The notes beneath the pieces were generated by a model. It made no database searches. It was not told the origin of the DNA and was given only the letters and a program-made list of their open reading frames with translations. A stretch of DNA of 64,000 nt from Luteimonas sp. YGD11-2 (lineage in GTDB: Bacteria > Pseudomonadota > Gammaproteobacteria > Xanthomonadales > Xanthomonadaceae). Position numbers and translations under genes: made by a program. Positions 44,584 through 53,132 of this stretch are shown here, piece after piece (within the stretch, counting starts at the first letter, position 1; every line of letters begins with the position of its first letter). The stretch is taken from assembly GCF_004118975.1 (NCBI RefSeq), contig NZ_CP035376.1:2914001-2978000 (forward strand), in the 5' to 3' direction.

Positions 44584-47187
44584 TCATTGCTCGTCGCGAA
44601 GTAGCTTGTCTGCGGGCTGTGATCGAAGCCAATGCATTAAGGAAATTACATCCAACTTTGCAGATGACAGCGCTGTCGCCGCGCTCGCGCGCCATAGAAG
44701 ATCAGCACCTCCCGCCGGCAGCGTTCTGCGCAGATCTCTTATCGCTATCAACGCAGTATCCGCCCAAGCCCTAAACGCGCCTAACTCCCAATAACTCACA
44801 CGACTTAATGATGGCAGAGCACCCGGAGCCGCTCGCGATGAAGGTGAAACAAGCACCGGAATGATCTCAGCCTCATTAGGCACGTTTAGAAAGGCACGCG
44901 CCCATTCGACGTGCGAGGCAGCTTGCCGTGCTTTTGTCGCATCAATGACTGTCGAAGCGCCCTTAGCATTAGCATGATCCTCGAAAATTATTACCGCATC
45001 GTCGACACGCCACCACGGGTCCGGGGAAGCGTCTGATTCCTCTTTACCAACTTCAAACCCGATGTGGCGACCCAGCAGCTTTTGGCCCTCTTCGAATGTT
45101 TTTCCATCCGACAGCAGATCCCGCACCCTTGCCTCAAACGAGTTGAAATCTCGATTCTGTACAGTGCCAAGTCTGAGCAAGTGTGCTTCCAGATTCTCCA
45201 CTTGAGCCATGACCGCGGATTGCTCTCTATCCGACGCACTCGGCACCTGGCCTTCTTCTGTCGCTAGAGCAACGAGCCATGGAATACCCTTCGCGGCTTC
45301 CTTAGCGAGCCTAAACTGATCAATTGCATCACCACTGAAGCTCTTGCCTCCATTGAGCGCTGCAGTTTTCGCGGAGCTTCCAGCTAAGTAGTGCCAAAGA
45401 GCACGATATCCTCGCAGCAACGGGTCGACCAACGCAGCCAAAATTTCTCTCGAAGATTCGTAGGCCGCGATATAATCTCCTTGCCAAATAGCCTCTTGCC
45501 ATTCGATTTCGTGCTTTACTATGCGCTCGAGTTGCTGCATCGCCGGACGCACCTCCTGAATAGAGCCGGCTCTGAGCTCGATTATCCCCTCGTTTGCAGC
45601 CTCCCACTCGGAGTCGTGCCTTAGAAAAATAGCGAAGTTGTCAACAATCGCCTCTTTGTCAATTCCGGTTGATTGCTCCACCCCGAACTCGATCTCTGCC
45701 TGTAGTTCAGGATGAAAGAACTTCCTGCGCTTCTTATCAGCCAAATAGGCTGACAAATCATCACCGAGCACTACCACGGCGGAGTAGTCATTCAACCCCC
45801 GAGTGCATCGGCCCACCGCTTGGAACACTCGAGTCTGGATCCTTTCATCCAGAAGCAGTCCGGCGCCCATTCGGTTCACGAAAAATCTTTCTTGAAGATT
45901 GGTTGCTCTTGGCAGCCCTTCAATAAACAGCAACCGACAATCATCATTGGGGAAGTCTATACCGTCGTATCGATTTGCAATTACGGCGATCGAGTTCTCC
46001 TGTGTAGTAAATGCAGACCTCGATCGCTCTAAATCTGCCGCGGTGTAAACTGAAAATCCGATACCTTGCGCTATCTCCTCAGTCACTTCTCGTGCGGCGC
46101 GCTTCGACGGCACGAGGACTGCCGCTCGTCTGGCCTGCCGCATCATCTGTAGCTTCAGCGCCCTCAACTCATTCGCATCTAGCGACATACCCGGAAAGAC
46201 AAAGAATCGTCTGCCGATTCCTTGGCGATCCCACCCAGCAGGAATCGGTAATCTATGTATCGACCGTCGACCGGTTAAGCGCTCAAGGTCACCTCCAGCG
46301 CCGAGGGTTGCAGACATATATATCCGCTGCGCCGCAGAGGCAAATGCAGAGTGAGTCCAGGTGGGCGGGATTAAAGGACGTACAAGTATCTCTCGGACCC
46401 CCACATATAGCTGACAACCCACCAGATGGTCGGAAATCATCTGCCATGGATAGCGTTGTTTGGACTCCCCAATATTGGCAGTTACTACAGCATGAAGCTC
46501 TTCTGCGATATCGGAGAGCCTTGCCGTTGAGAGCTTATCTACCCATAAGCCATCATCTTCTGCATGCAGGTCGCCGATTAGTCGGCGGTAACTGGTACTC
46601 GACAGAGCGCTTTTGAGAACTGCTGACACAGCGTCGAAAAGCCCGACGTCAACTTCATCATCTGAATGGCGACTTATCCTTAGGGTCCAGTTTGTGGCGA
46701 TGTAGTTTTCAGCCGCATGTGCATCATCTAACAATATAATATCTGGCGCAGCGAAGAACGGACGAGTGTTGAAAATGCTGCTGTAAGTCGTAACTGCGAC
46801 ACGCTCAGCGGAATTGTAGCTAGCCTTAGCTTCCGCTGAATATTTATTTGCAGGCCCGGTGAAGCCTTGGACAGATATGCCGTACTTATTTGTAGCCTCG
46901 TCTACAACCTGGTTAACCAATTGAACTGTCGGACATAAATAAACGACCTTTTCTTGGAACTTCCTCCTTCGCCATTCCGCCAGCAACAGTCCTACTAGAG
47001 TTTTTCCACTTCCAGTTGGCAGTTGCAGCGCGACGTCGGGTTTCGCGAGCCCTTCGGCCACATACGTTCTGAGGGTCTGTCCTTGGTGGTCGTACAGGCT
47101 AGGGTGCTTGCGCCGCGGCAGATCCCTAAACAGGAGGTCCGGACTGTCAGGCGCAACGGTGCGTGGTGTCGGCTGCTTGAATGCCAT
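44584..47187 (-). CDS. SF2 DEAD/DEAH-type helicase with C-terminal extension, putative defence protein, 867 aa
   Basis: The Walker A motif TGSGKT is at residues 58-63, Walker B is DDAH (154-157), motif III is MSATLG and a C-terminal RecA-like domain carries QAVGRCTRG (motif VI). The helicase part resembles XPD/DinG-like and restriction-associated helicases. The C-terminal 250 residues include WRVDDAVIIFEDHANAKG and STVIDATKARQAASHVEWAR, reminiscent of a PD-(D/E)xK-like nuclease fold. GGAGGG precedes ATG 47187. It is the last gene before the island's right edge and is G+C-poor. A phage-defence role is likely from context but not shown. Confidence 0.75.
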   Translation of the reverse strand: MAFKQPTPRTVAPDSPDLLFRDLPRRKHPSLYDHQGQTLRTYVAEGLAKPDVALQLPTGSGKTLVGLLLAEWRRRKFQEKVVYLCPTVQLVNQVVDEATNKYGISVQGFTGPANKYSAEAKASYNSAERVAVTTYSSIFNTRPFFAAPDIILLDDAHAAENYIATNWTLRISRHSDDEVDVGLFDAVSAVLKSALSSTSYRRLIGDLHAEDDGLWVDKLSTARLSDIAEELHAVVTANIGESKQRYPWQMISDHLVGCQLYVGVREILVRPLIPPTWTHSAFASAAQRIYMSATLGAGGDLERLTGRRSIHRLPIPAGWDRQGIGRRFFVFPGMSLDANELRALKLQMMRQARRAAVLVPSKRAAREVTEEIAQGIGFSVYTAADLERSRSAFTTQENSIAVIANRYDGIDFPNDDCRLLFIEGLPRATNLQERFFVNRMGAGLLLDERIQTRVFQAVGRCTRGLNDYSAVVVLGDDLSAYLADKKRRKFFHPELQAEIEFGVEQSTGIDKEAIVDNFAIFLRHDSEWEAANEGIIELRAGSIQEVRPAMQQLERIVKHEIEWQEAIWQGDYIAAYESSREILAALVDPLLRGYRALWHYLAGSSAKTAALNGGKSFSGDAIDQFRLAKEAAKGIPWLVALATEEGQVPSASDREQSAVMAQVENLEAHLLRLGTVQNRDFNSFEARVRDLLSDGKTFEEGQKLLGRHIGFEVGKEESDASPDPWWRVDDAVIIFEDHANAKGASTVIDATKARQAASHVEWARAFLNVPNEAEIIPVLVSPSSRAAPGALPSLSRVSYWELGAFRAWADTALIAIRDLRRTLPAGGADLLWRASAATALSSAKLDVISLMHWLRSQPADKLLRDEQ

Positions 47188-47249
47188 CGTGAACCCTCCA
47201 AGAAACTCAGGTCATTGAGTACGCGTAATAAGACAGGGACCCAAAGAAA

Positions 47250-47268
47250 AGGCGGCCAATGGCCGCCT
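47250..47268 (-). terminator. Intrinsic terminator of aceE
   Basis: AGGCGGCC and GGCCGCCT with a 3-base loop lie 14 bases after the aceE stop on the minus strand, followed by TTTCTTT. It is nearly the same as the hairpin at 23223-23243, the other end of the duplication. Confidence 0.8.
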
Positions 47269-47281
47269 AATTCTCCGCCGA

Positions 47282-49969
47282 TCAAACGTTGACCGGATTC
47301 GGCCTGTCCACATCGAGCTTGTAAAGCTTGATCGCCCGCGCCACGTCCTTCGCGGTCATCTTGCCGTCCTTGGCCAACGCATCGATCGCCGCATGGGCGA
47401 TGTGGAAACGGTCGACCTCGAAGTGGCGGCGCAGGTTGGCGCGGGTGTCGGAGCGGCCGAAGCCGTCGGTGCCGAGCACGGTGTAGGTCATCGGCACGAA
47501 GGCACGGATCTGGTCGGCCACGGCGCGCACGTAGTCGGTGGCGGCGATGGCCGGGCCCTGGCGGCCTTCCAGCAGCTGGGTGACATACGGCTTGCGCTGC
47601 TCGCCTTCCGGGTGGAAGCGGTTGTGGCGTTCCGCATCGAAGCCATCACGACGCAGCTCGTTGAAGCTCGGGCAGGACCAGATGTCGGCGGTCACGCCGA
47701 AGTCCTTGTCCAGCAGCGTGGCGGCCTCGATGGCCTCGCGCAGGATGGTGCCGGCGCCCAGCAGCTGCACGCGCAGCTCGTTCTTCTTCGGCTTGCCGGC
47801 GTCTTTCAGCAGGTACATGCCCTTGATGATCCCTTCGGCCGCGCCTTCCGGCATGTCCGGGTGGCCGTAGTTCTCGTTCATCAGGGTCAGGTAGTAGTAC
47901 TCGTCCACCTGCTCTTCGAGCATGCGCTTCATGCCGTGCTGCAGGATGACCGCGACCTCGTAGCCGAAGGTCGGGTCGTAGCTGCGGCAGTTGGGGATGG
48001 CCCCGGCCAGCAGCAGGGCGTGGCCGTCCTGGTGCTGCAGGCCTTCACCGTTGAGCGTGGTGCGGCCGGCGGTGCCACCCAGCAGGAAGCCGCGCGCGCG
48101 CATGTCGGCCGCCTGCCAGGCGGCATCGCCGATGCGCTGGAAGCCGAACATCGAGTAGTAGATGTAGAACGGCAGCAGCTGCAGGTCGTTGGTGCTGTAG
48201 CTGGTGGCCGCGGCCATCCAGCTGGCGAACGCACCGGCCTCGGTGATGCCTTCCTCCAGCACCTGGCCCGCGGCGTCCTCGCGGTAGTACATCAGCTGGT
48301 CGCGGTCGACCGGCTTGTACATCTGGCCCTGCGGCGAATAGATGCCGAGCTGGCGGAACAGGCCTTCCATGCCGAAGGTGCGCGCCTCGTCGGCGACGAT
48401 CGGCACCACGCGCGGGGCCACTTCCTTGTCGCGCAGGATGATGCCCAGCGCCTGCACGAAGGCCATGGTGGTGGAGATCGAACGCTCGCCGGTGGACTTG
48501 AGCAGGCGGTCGAACACCTCCAGCTTCGGCGCGGTGAGCGCCTGCGTCGCCTTGCGACGGCGCTGCGGGATGTAGCCGCCGAGCGCCTTGCGGCGCTCGC
48601 GCATGTACTGCACTTCCTCCGAGTCCTCGCCCGGGTGGAAGAACGGCACCGCGCCATCCTTGAGCATGTCGTCGGTGACCGGGATCTTGAAGCGGTCACG
48701 GAACGCGCGCACGGCGTCGTCGTCGAGCTTCTTGGTCTGGTGCGTGGGATTCAGCGCCTCGCCGGCGGTGCCCATGCCATAGCCCTTGACGGTCTTGGCC
48801 AGGATCACCGTGGGCAGCCCCCGGGTGTCCTTCGCGTTCTGGTATGCGGCGTAGACCTTGTGCGGATCATGGCCGCCGCGGTTGAGGCGCCAGATGTCCT
48901 CGTCGCTCAGGTTGGCGACGAGATTGGCCGTTTCCTTGTACTTGCCGAAGAAGTTCTCGCGCGTGTACGCGCCGCCGAAGGCCTTGCAGTTCTGGTACTC
49001 GCCGTCGACGGTTTCCATCATCAGGCGCTTGAGCATGCCGTCGCGGTCCTTGGCGAGCAGCGGATCCCAGTAGCTGCCCCAGATCAGCTTCACCACGTTC
49101 CAGCCGGCGCCGCGGAAGTTGCCTTCCAGCTCCTGGATGATCTTGCCGTTGCCACGCACCGGCCCGTCGAGGCGCTGCAGGTTGCAGTTGATGACGAACA
49201 CCAGGTTGTCGAGGCCTTCGCGGCCGGCGATCGAGATCGCACCCAGGCTCTCCGGCTCGTCGGTCTCGCCGTCGCCGAGGAAGCACCACACCTTGCGGTC
49301 GGATTTCGGCATCAGCCCGCGCGCTTCGAGGTACTTCCAGTTGCGCGCCTGGTAGATCGCGGCGATCGGGCCCAGCCCCATCGACACCGTGGGCAGCTGC
49401 CAGTAGTCGGGCATCAGCCACGGATGCGGGTAGGAGCTCACGCCGCGGCCGTCGACCTCCATGCGGAAGTTGTCGAGCTGCGATTCGTTGATGCGGCCTT
49501 CCAGGAAGGAACGCGCGTAGATGCCCGGCGAGCTGTGGCCCTGCACGCCGATGAGATCGCCCGGGTGGTCGCCTTCCGGGCCGCGCCAGAAGTGGTTGAA
49601 GCCGACGTCATACAGCGTGGCGGCACTGGCGAAGCTGGCGATGTGGCCGCCGAGGTCGCCGGGGCGGCGGTTGGAGCGCACCACCATCGCCATCGCGTTC
49701 CAGCGGATGATCGAGCGGATCCGCCATTCAAGGTCGGAATCGCCCGGCATCTTCGGCTCGAGGTGCGCCGGGATGGTGTTGATGTATTCGGTGGTTGGCG
49801 CGAACGGCATGTGCGCGCCGGCGCGGCGGGTCAGCTCGACCATGTTCTCGAGCAGGTGGTGGGCACGCTCCGGGCCGTCGGCATCGATCACCGCCTTGAT
49901 CGACTCCACCCACTCGCGGGTCTCGGTGGGGTCGGTGTCGTTTTCCAACAGCTCGTTCAACCAGTTCAT
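47282..49969 (-). CDS. aceE: Pyruvate dehydrogenase E1 component, homodimeric type
   Basis: The 895-residue protein has the length and sequence of the single-chain E1 of the pyruvate dehydrogenase complex, which decarboxylates pyruvate with thiamine diphosphate and passes the acetyl group to E2 lipoate. The TPP-binding motif GDGETDEPE is present, as are the start MNWLNELLENDTDPTETREW and the end DVDRPNPVNV. E2 and E3 genes are not next to it here. Its 3' end has a decayed homologue at 23.3 kb, and the island begins directly after its terminator, so the last codons may have been replaced during insertion. The long plus-strand frame over it is an antisense shadow. Confidence 0.96.
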   Translation of the reverse strand: MNWLNELLENDTDPTETREWVESIKAVIDADGPERAHHLLENMVELTRRAGAHMPFAPTTEYINTIPAHLEPKMPGDSDLEWRIRSIIRWNAMAMVVRSNRRPGDLGGHIASFASAATLYDVGFNHFWRGPEGDHPGDLIGVQGHSSPGIYARSFLEGRINESQLDNFRMEVDGRGVSSYPHPWLMPDYWQLPTVSMGLGPIAAIYQARNWKYLEARGLMPKSDRKVWCFLGDGETDEPESLGAISIAGREGLDNLVFVINCNLQRLDGPVRGNGKIIQELEGNFRGAGWNVVKLIWGSYWDPLLAKDRDGMLKRLMMETVDGEYQNCKAFGGAYTRENFFGKYKETANLVANLSDEDIWRLNRGGHDPHKVYAAYQNAKDTRGLPTVILAKTVKGYGMGTAGEALNPTHQTKKLDDDAVRAFRDRFKIPVTDDMLKDGAVPFFHPGEDSEEVQYMRERRKALGGYIPQRRRKATQALTAPKLEVFDRLLKSTGERSISTTMAFVQALGIILRDKEVAPRVVPIVADEARTFGMEGLFRQLGIYSPQGQMYKPVDRDQLMYYREDAAGQVLEEGITEAGAFASWMAAATSYSTNDLQLLPFYIYYSMFGFQRIGDAAWQAADMRARGFLLGGTAGRTTLNGEGLQHQDGHALLLAGAIPNCRSYDPTFGYEVAVILQHGMKRMLEEQVDEYYYLTLMNENYGHPDMPEGAAEGIIKGMYLLKDAGKPKKNELRVQLLGAGTILREAIEAATLLDKDFGVTADIWSCPSFNELRRDGFDAERHNRFHPEGEQRKPYVTQLLEGRQGPAIAATDYVRAVADQIRAFVPMTYTVLGTDGFGRSDTRANLRRHFEVDRFHIAHAAIDALAKDGKMTAKDVARAIKLYKLDVDRPNPVNV

Positions 49970-50296
49970 CGCTAGCTCCGCTCGCGGCCGCGCGGCCGCT
50001 GGGTCATCGGGGAAGAGACCCCGGATTCTAACAGGGGCATGCCGCTTCCACCGGCCGGCTGGAATCGGTTACCACCGCGGCAGGTGGCCGGTTTTTCCAT
50101 GCGCGGCAGTACGTTATCGTCTGGTCCCGCGCTTACGAAACCGGCCTGTGCGAGGGCTTCTTCACACGAATTTAACGGGTCATGGCGATGATCCCGCGGT
50201 TGCCCGGCTGCCACGGAATGCGCCCGCTGCGCGACCACTCCTTGGGGGGAGGACCACCGGTACCGACGCCCATCCTTCGCGGTCAGTACCGAGTCC
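49970..50296. other. Divergent promoter region between aceE and the kinase operon
   Basis: The 327 bases between two divergent genes should hold both promoters. No clear sigma-70 boxes, riboswitch or strong palindrome was identified by eye. Confidence 0.4.
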
Positions 50297-52105
50297 ATGT
50301 TCGTCTCATCCAACGCATCCACCTGGTCGAAGCTGCAGCTGCCGGGCCTCGTGCTCGCGATCGCAGCCATCGTCATCGCGCCATTCCTCCTGACCCAGAC
50401 GGCCGCGGTGTCCAGCCGGGATGCACAGCGCCTGGTCGCCCACAGCCTGCAGGTGGAGGCGCGCCTGAGTTCGCTGGCGGCCGACGTGCGCAACCTGGAA
50501 TCCAGCGCACTGGGCGCGGCCTTCGGCGTGGAGGCGGAACTTCTCAACGAACGCATGGATCTGAGCCGCCCGCGGATCGGGCCGCAGCTCGACGAGCTCG
50601 ATGAGCTGACCCGTGACAACCCGGTCCAGCAGCGCCTGCTGGGCCAGTTCCGCTCGATGCTCGACCTGCGCATGGACGAAGTGGCGCGGATGACCGACTC
50701 CGAGCGACGGCCGACCACCGAAGAAGTGGCCACGCTGCTGACCCGGTACCCGATCCACCACCTGGTCCAGGACATCAACAACGAGGAACACCGCCTGCTG
50801 GAGGCGCGCCAGGCGCTGGCCGCCACCGCGATGCGCCGCGCCGACCTGCTGGGCTGGTTCGCACTGGCCGCGCAGCTGGTGCTGCTGGGCACGCTGGCGT
50901 GGTTCGCGCTGCGCCAGGGCCAGCAGCGCCTGCAGGCCGAACGCGATGCGGTGCTGGCCAGCGGCCGCGCCACCATCGTGCTCGATACCGTGCGCGAGCC
51001 GATCGCGCTGATCGATGCCGGGACCCGGGTGCTGATGTACAACGCCGCGTTCGCGGAACTCTATGGCGTCGACGTGGACGACGCGCGCGGCCAACAGCTG
51101 GTCGATTTCGGCGGCGGCGCCTGGAACGACCCGCAGGTGCTGCGCCGGCTTACCGACGTGCTCACCCGCGGCCGCGAACTGTGGGACTTCGAGGTCACCC
51201 AGCGCACCGCCGACGACGTCGAACGCATCATGTTGCTGTCCGCACGGCGCATGGTGCTGCCCGATTCCGAGGACATGGCGGTGCTGCTGACCGCCAGCGA
51301 CATCAGCGCGCAGAAGATCCACGAGCGGCAGATCCGCGAGCTCAACCGCCAGCTGGAAGGCAAGGTCGAGCAGGTGTCGGACGTCAACCGCGAGCTGGAA
51401 GCGTTCAGCTACTCGGTCTCCCACGACCTGCGCGCGCCGTTGCGCCACATCGCCGGCTTCGCCGACAAGCTCGGCCGCCACATCGGCGACCAGGCCGATG
51501 AGAAGAGCACCCACTACCTCGAGGTGATCTCGGGGTCGGCACGCCGCATGTCGGCGCTGATCGACGACCTGCTGGTGTACTCGCGCCTGGGCCGCAGCGC
51601 GCTGCGCCAGCAGATGGTGGACGTGCAGTCGATGGTCACCGACACCCGCGCGATGCTCGACTCCAACGCGCACGCCGAGAACCCGGAGCACCGGATCATC
51701 TGGGACGTCGGCCACCTGCCGGTGGTCATCGCCGACGAGAACATGTTCCGCCAGGTGTGGCTGAACGTGCTCGGCAACGCGGTCAAGTACAGTGCGAATT
51801 CGGAGCCGGCGCGGATCACCGTCAGCTACGAACAGACCGATGACGGCAGCCACCTGTTCCATGTCAGCGATAATGGCGCCGGCTTCGACATGCAGTACGC
51901 AAACAAGCTGTTCGGCGTGTTCCAGCGCCTGCATGCACCAAGCGAGTTCAGCGGCACCGGCATCGGCCTGGCCAGCGTGCGACGCGTGCTGTCGCGCCAT
52001 GGCGGCCGCATCTGGGCTGAATCGGAGCCCGGCAAGGGCGCCTCGTTCCACTTCACACTCCCCGCGACCGGCGATATCGCCAACCAGCCCGAGAAGACGC
52101 AATGA
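50297..52105 (+). CDS. Membrane sensor histidine kinase with periplasmic and PAS domains, 602 aa
   Basis: Helix 1 (about 14-34) and helix 2 (about 184-206, LLGWFALAAQLVLLGTLAWF) flank a periplasmic helical sensor of about 150 residues resembling CHASE3/4HB domains. A PAS domain (about 225-345), a HisKA domain with His376 in SYSVSHDLRAPLRH and a HATPase domain (DNGAGFDMQYANKLFGVFQR, GTGIGLASVRRVLSRHGG) follow. The style is that of phytochrome-type kinases that use single-domain response regulators. The stop overlaps the next response regulator gene (ATGA). Confidence 0.9.
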   Translation: MFVSSNASTWSKLQLPGLVLAIAAIVIAPFLLTQTAAVSSRDAQRLVAHSLQVEARLSSLAADVRNLESSALGAAFGVEAELLNERMDLSRPRIGPQLDELDELTRDNPVQQRLLGQFRSMLDLRMDEVARMTDSERRPTTEEVATLLTRYPIHHLVQDINNEEHRLLEARQALAATAMRRADLLGWFALAAQLVLLGTLAWFALRQGQQRLQAERDAVLASGRATIVLDTVREPIALIDAGTRVLMYNAAFAELYGVDVDDARGQQLVDFGGGAWNDPQVLRRLTDVLTRGRELWDFEVTQRTADDVERIMLLSARRMVLPDSEDMAVLLTASDISAQKIHERQIRELNRQLEGKVEQVSDVNRELEAFSYSVSHDLRAPLRHIAGFADKLGRHIGDQADEKSTHYLEVISGSARRMSALIDDLLVYSRLGRSALRQQMVDVQSMVTDTRAMLDSNAHAENPEHRIIWDVGHLPVVIADENMFRQVWLNVLGNAVKYSANSEPARITVSYEQTDDGSHLFHVSDNGAGFDMQYANKLFGVFQRLHAPSEFSGTGIGLASVRRVLSRHGGRIWAESEPGKGASFHFTLPATGDIANQPEKTQ

Positions 52106-52542
52106 CCGAGATCCGCACGATCCTCCTCGCCGAGGACAGCCCGCACGATGCCGAGATGGCGATCGATGCGCTGCGCGAGGCCCATCTGGTGAACCCCATC
52201 GTCCATGTCGAGGACGGCGTGGAGGCGCTGGACTACCTGTTGCGCCGCGGCCGGTTCGCCGACCGCACCGACCCCGACCCGGCCGTGCTGCTGCTCGACA
52301 TCAAGATGCCGCGCATGGACGGACTTGAAGTGCTCAAGCGCCTGCGCGAGGAGGAATCGCTCAAGCGCCTGCCGGTGGTGATCCTGTCGTCGTCGCGCGA
52401 GGAAAGCGATCTGGCGCGCAGCTGGGACCTCGGCGTGAACGCCTACGTGGTGAAGCCGGTGGACGTCGACCAGTTCTTCGAGGCCGTGCGCACGCTGGGC
52501 AAGTTCTGGGCGGTCTTCAACGAAGCCCCGGAACGGGACTGA
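52102..52542 (+). CDS. Single-domain response regulator (Rcp1-like), 146 aa
   Basis: A stand-alone receiver with acidic pocket AEDSPHDAE, phosphoacceptor Asp66 (LLLDIKMPRMDG), Ser/Thr switch (LSSSREESD) and Lys (VVKPVD). It lacks an output domain. Rcp1-type regulators are partners of phytochrome-like kinases; its start overlaps the kinase stop, so it is almost surely the cognate partner. Confidence 0.92.
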   Translation: MTEIRTILLAEDSPHDAEMAIDALREAHLVNPIVHVEDGVEALDYLLRRGRFADRTDPDPAVLLLDIKMPRMDGLEVLKRLREEESLKRLPVVILSSSREESDLARSWDLGVNAYVVKPVDVDQFFEAVRTLGKFWAVFNEAPERD

Positions 52543-52546
52543 CGCA

Positions 52547-52921
52547 ATGACGGCCGGCGCGGGCGGTCCCTGGCGCATCCTGCTCGTCGACGATTCACGC
52601 GACGACGCAGAGCTGACCGAGATCGCCCTGCGCGACGCCGGCCTTGCGTTCCACAGCCGCCGCGCGGACACCGCCGACACGGTGCGCGCGGCACTGGCAG
52701 AGTTCGACCCGCACCTGGTGATCTCCGACCTCAACCTGCCGGGGTTCTCCGGCGGGGAAGCACTGGAGCTGGTGCGCGCGCACGACCCGGCGCTGCCGTT
52801 CGTGTTCCTCACCGGCTCGCTGTTCGTCGTCGACGAGCCACCGGCCGACGTCCACGGCCTGCTGCTGAAGGACGACCTCGCGCCGTTGCCTGCGCTGATA
52901 CGCCGGCTGCTCGGCGGCTGA
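52547..52921 (+). CDS. Second single-domain response regulator, 124 aa
   Basis: A receiver domain with LLVDDSRDDAELTE, phosphoacceptor Asp61 (LVISDLNLPGFSG), Thr (FVFLTGSLF) and Lys (GLLLKDDLAPL). It starts four bases after the previous regulator and has no output domain. It probably competes for phosphate or acts in a phosphorelay with the kinase and first regulator. Confidence 0.88.
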   Translation: MTAGAGGPWRILLVDDSRDDAELTEIALRDAGLAFHSRRADTADTVRAALAEFDPHLVISDLNLPGFSGGEALELVRAHDPALPFVFLTGSLFVVDEPPADVHGLLLKDDLAPLPALIRRLLGG

Positions 52922-53040
52922 TCGCAGCTGCGGGTGCGTCCGCGGCGCTTCCGCGGCCATGGCCGCTCCGACACACACACAGGACCGCGTCGCGGTAGGT
53001 GCGCGCCTGCGCGCGATCGCGTTCCTGCCGGTCGACCGGA

Positions 53041-53085
53041 CGCCCCGAACGCCCCGAACGCCCCGAACGCCCCGAACGCCCCGAA
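53041..53085. repeat. Five perfect 9-bp tandem repeats upstream of the antiporter gene
   Basis: CGCCCCGAA is repeated five times without change. It lies 48 bases before the antiporter start, in or near its promoter/5' leader. Such short arrays can vary in copy number by slippage and may alter expression. Confidence 0.85.
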
Positions 53086-53132
53086 CGCGCGCGTATCATC
53101 GGCGCTCCGTCACCGCCTGAACGCCCGCGCGC

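Larger units (their letters stand above)
23219..47281. mobile_element. Putative 24-kb genomic island bracketed by direct repeats of the aceE 3' end
   Basis: The aceE terminator plus about 400 bases of the aceE 3' coding sequence occur twice in the same orientation: decayed at about 23.22-23.67 kb and intact from 47.25 kb. Everything between is accessory: a split Rhs system, a lasso peptide cluster, HTH regulators with C-boxes, a methyltransferase/endonuclease pair, unknown genes and a helicase. Base composition is clearly lower in G+C at 23.7-24.5 kb and 39.5-47.2 kb than in flanking core genes. The simplest reading is insertion at the aceE 3' end with replacement of the original gene end. 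No integrase, transposase or tRNA was found, so the mechanism is open. Confidence 0.6.

Noticed and set aside
23219..47281. Integrase, transposase, tRNA or CRISPR array in the island
   Set aside because: None was found on either strand; the island call rests on the aceE duplication, gene content and composition only.
47393..49975. 860-codon plus-strand open frame opposite aceE
   Set aside because: It is the antisense of a well-conserved aceE; long antisense frames are expected in GC-rich genes, and the sequence has no recognisable domain.
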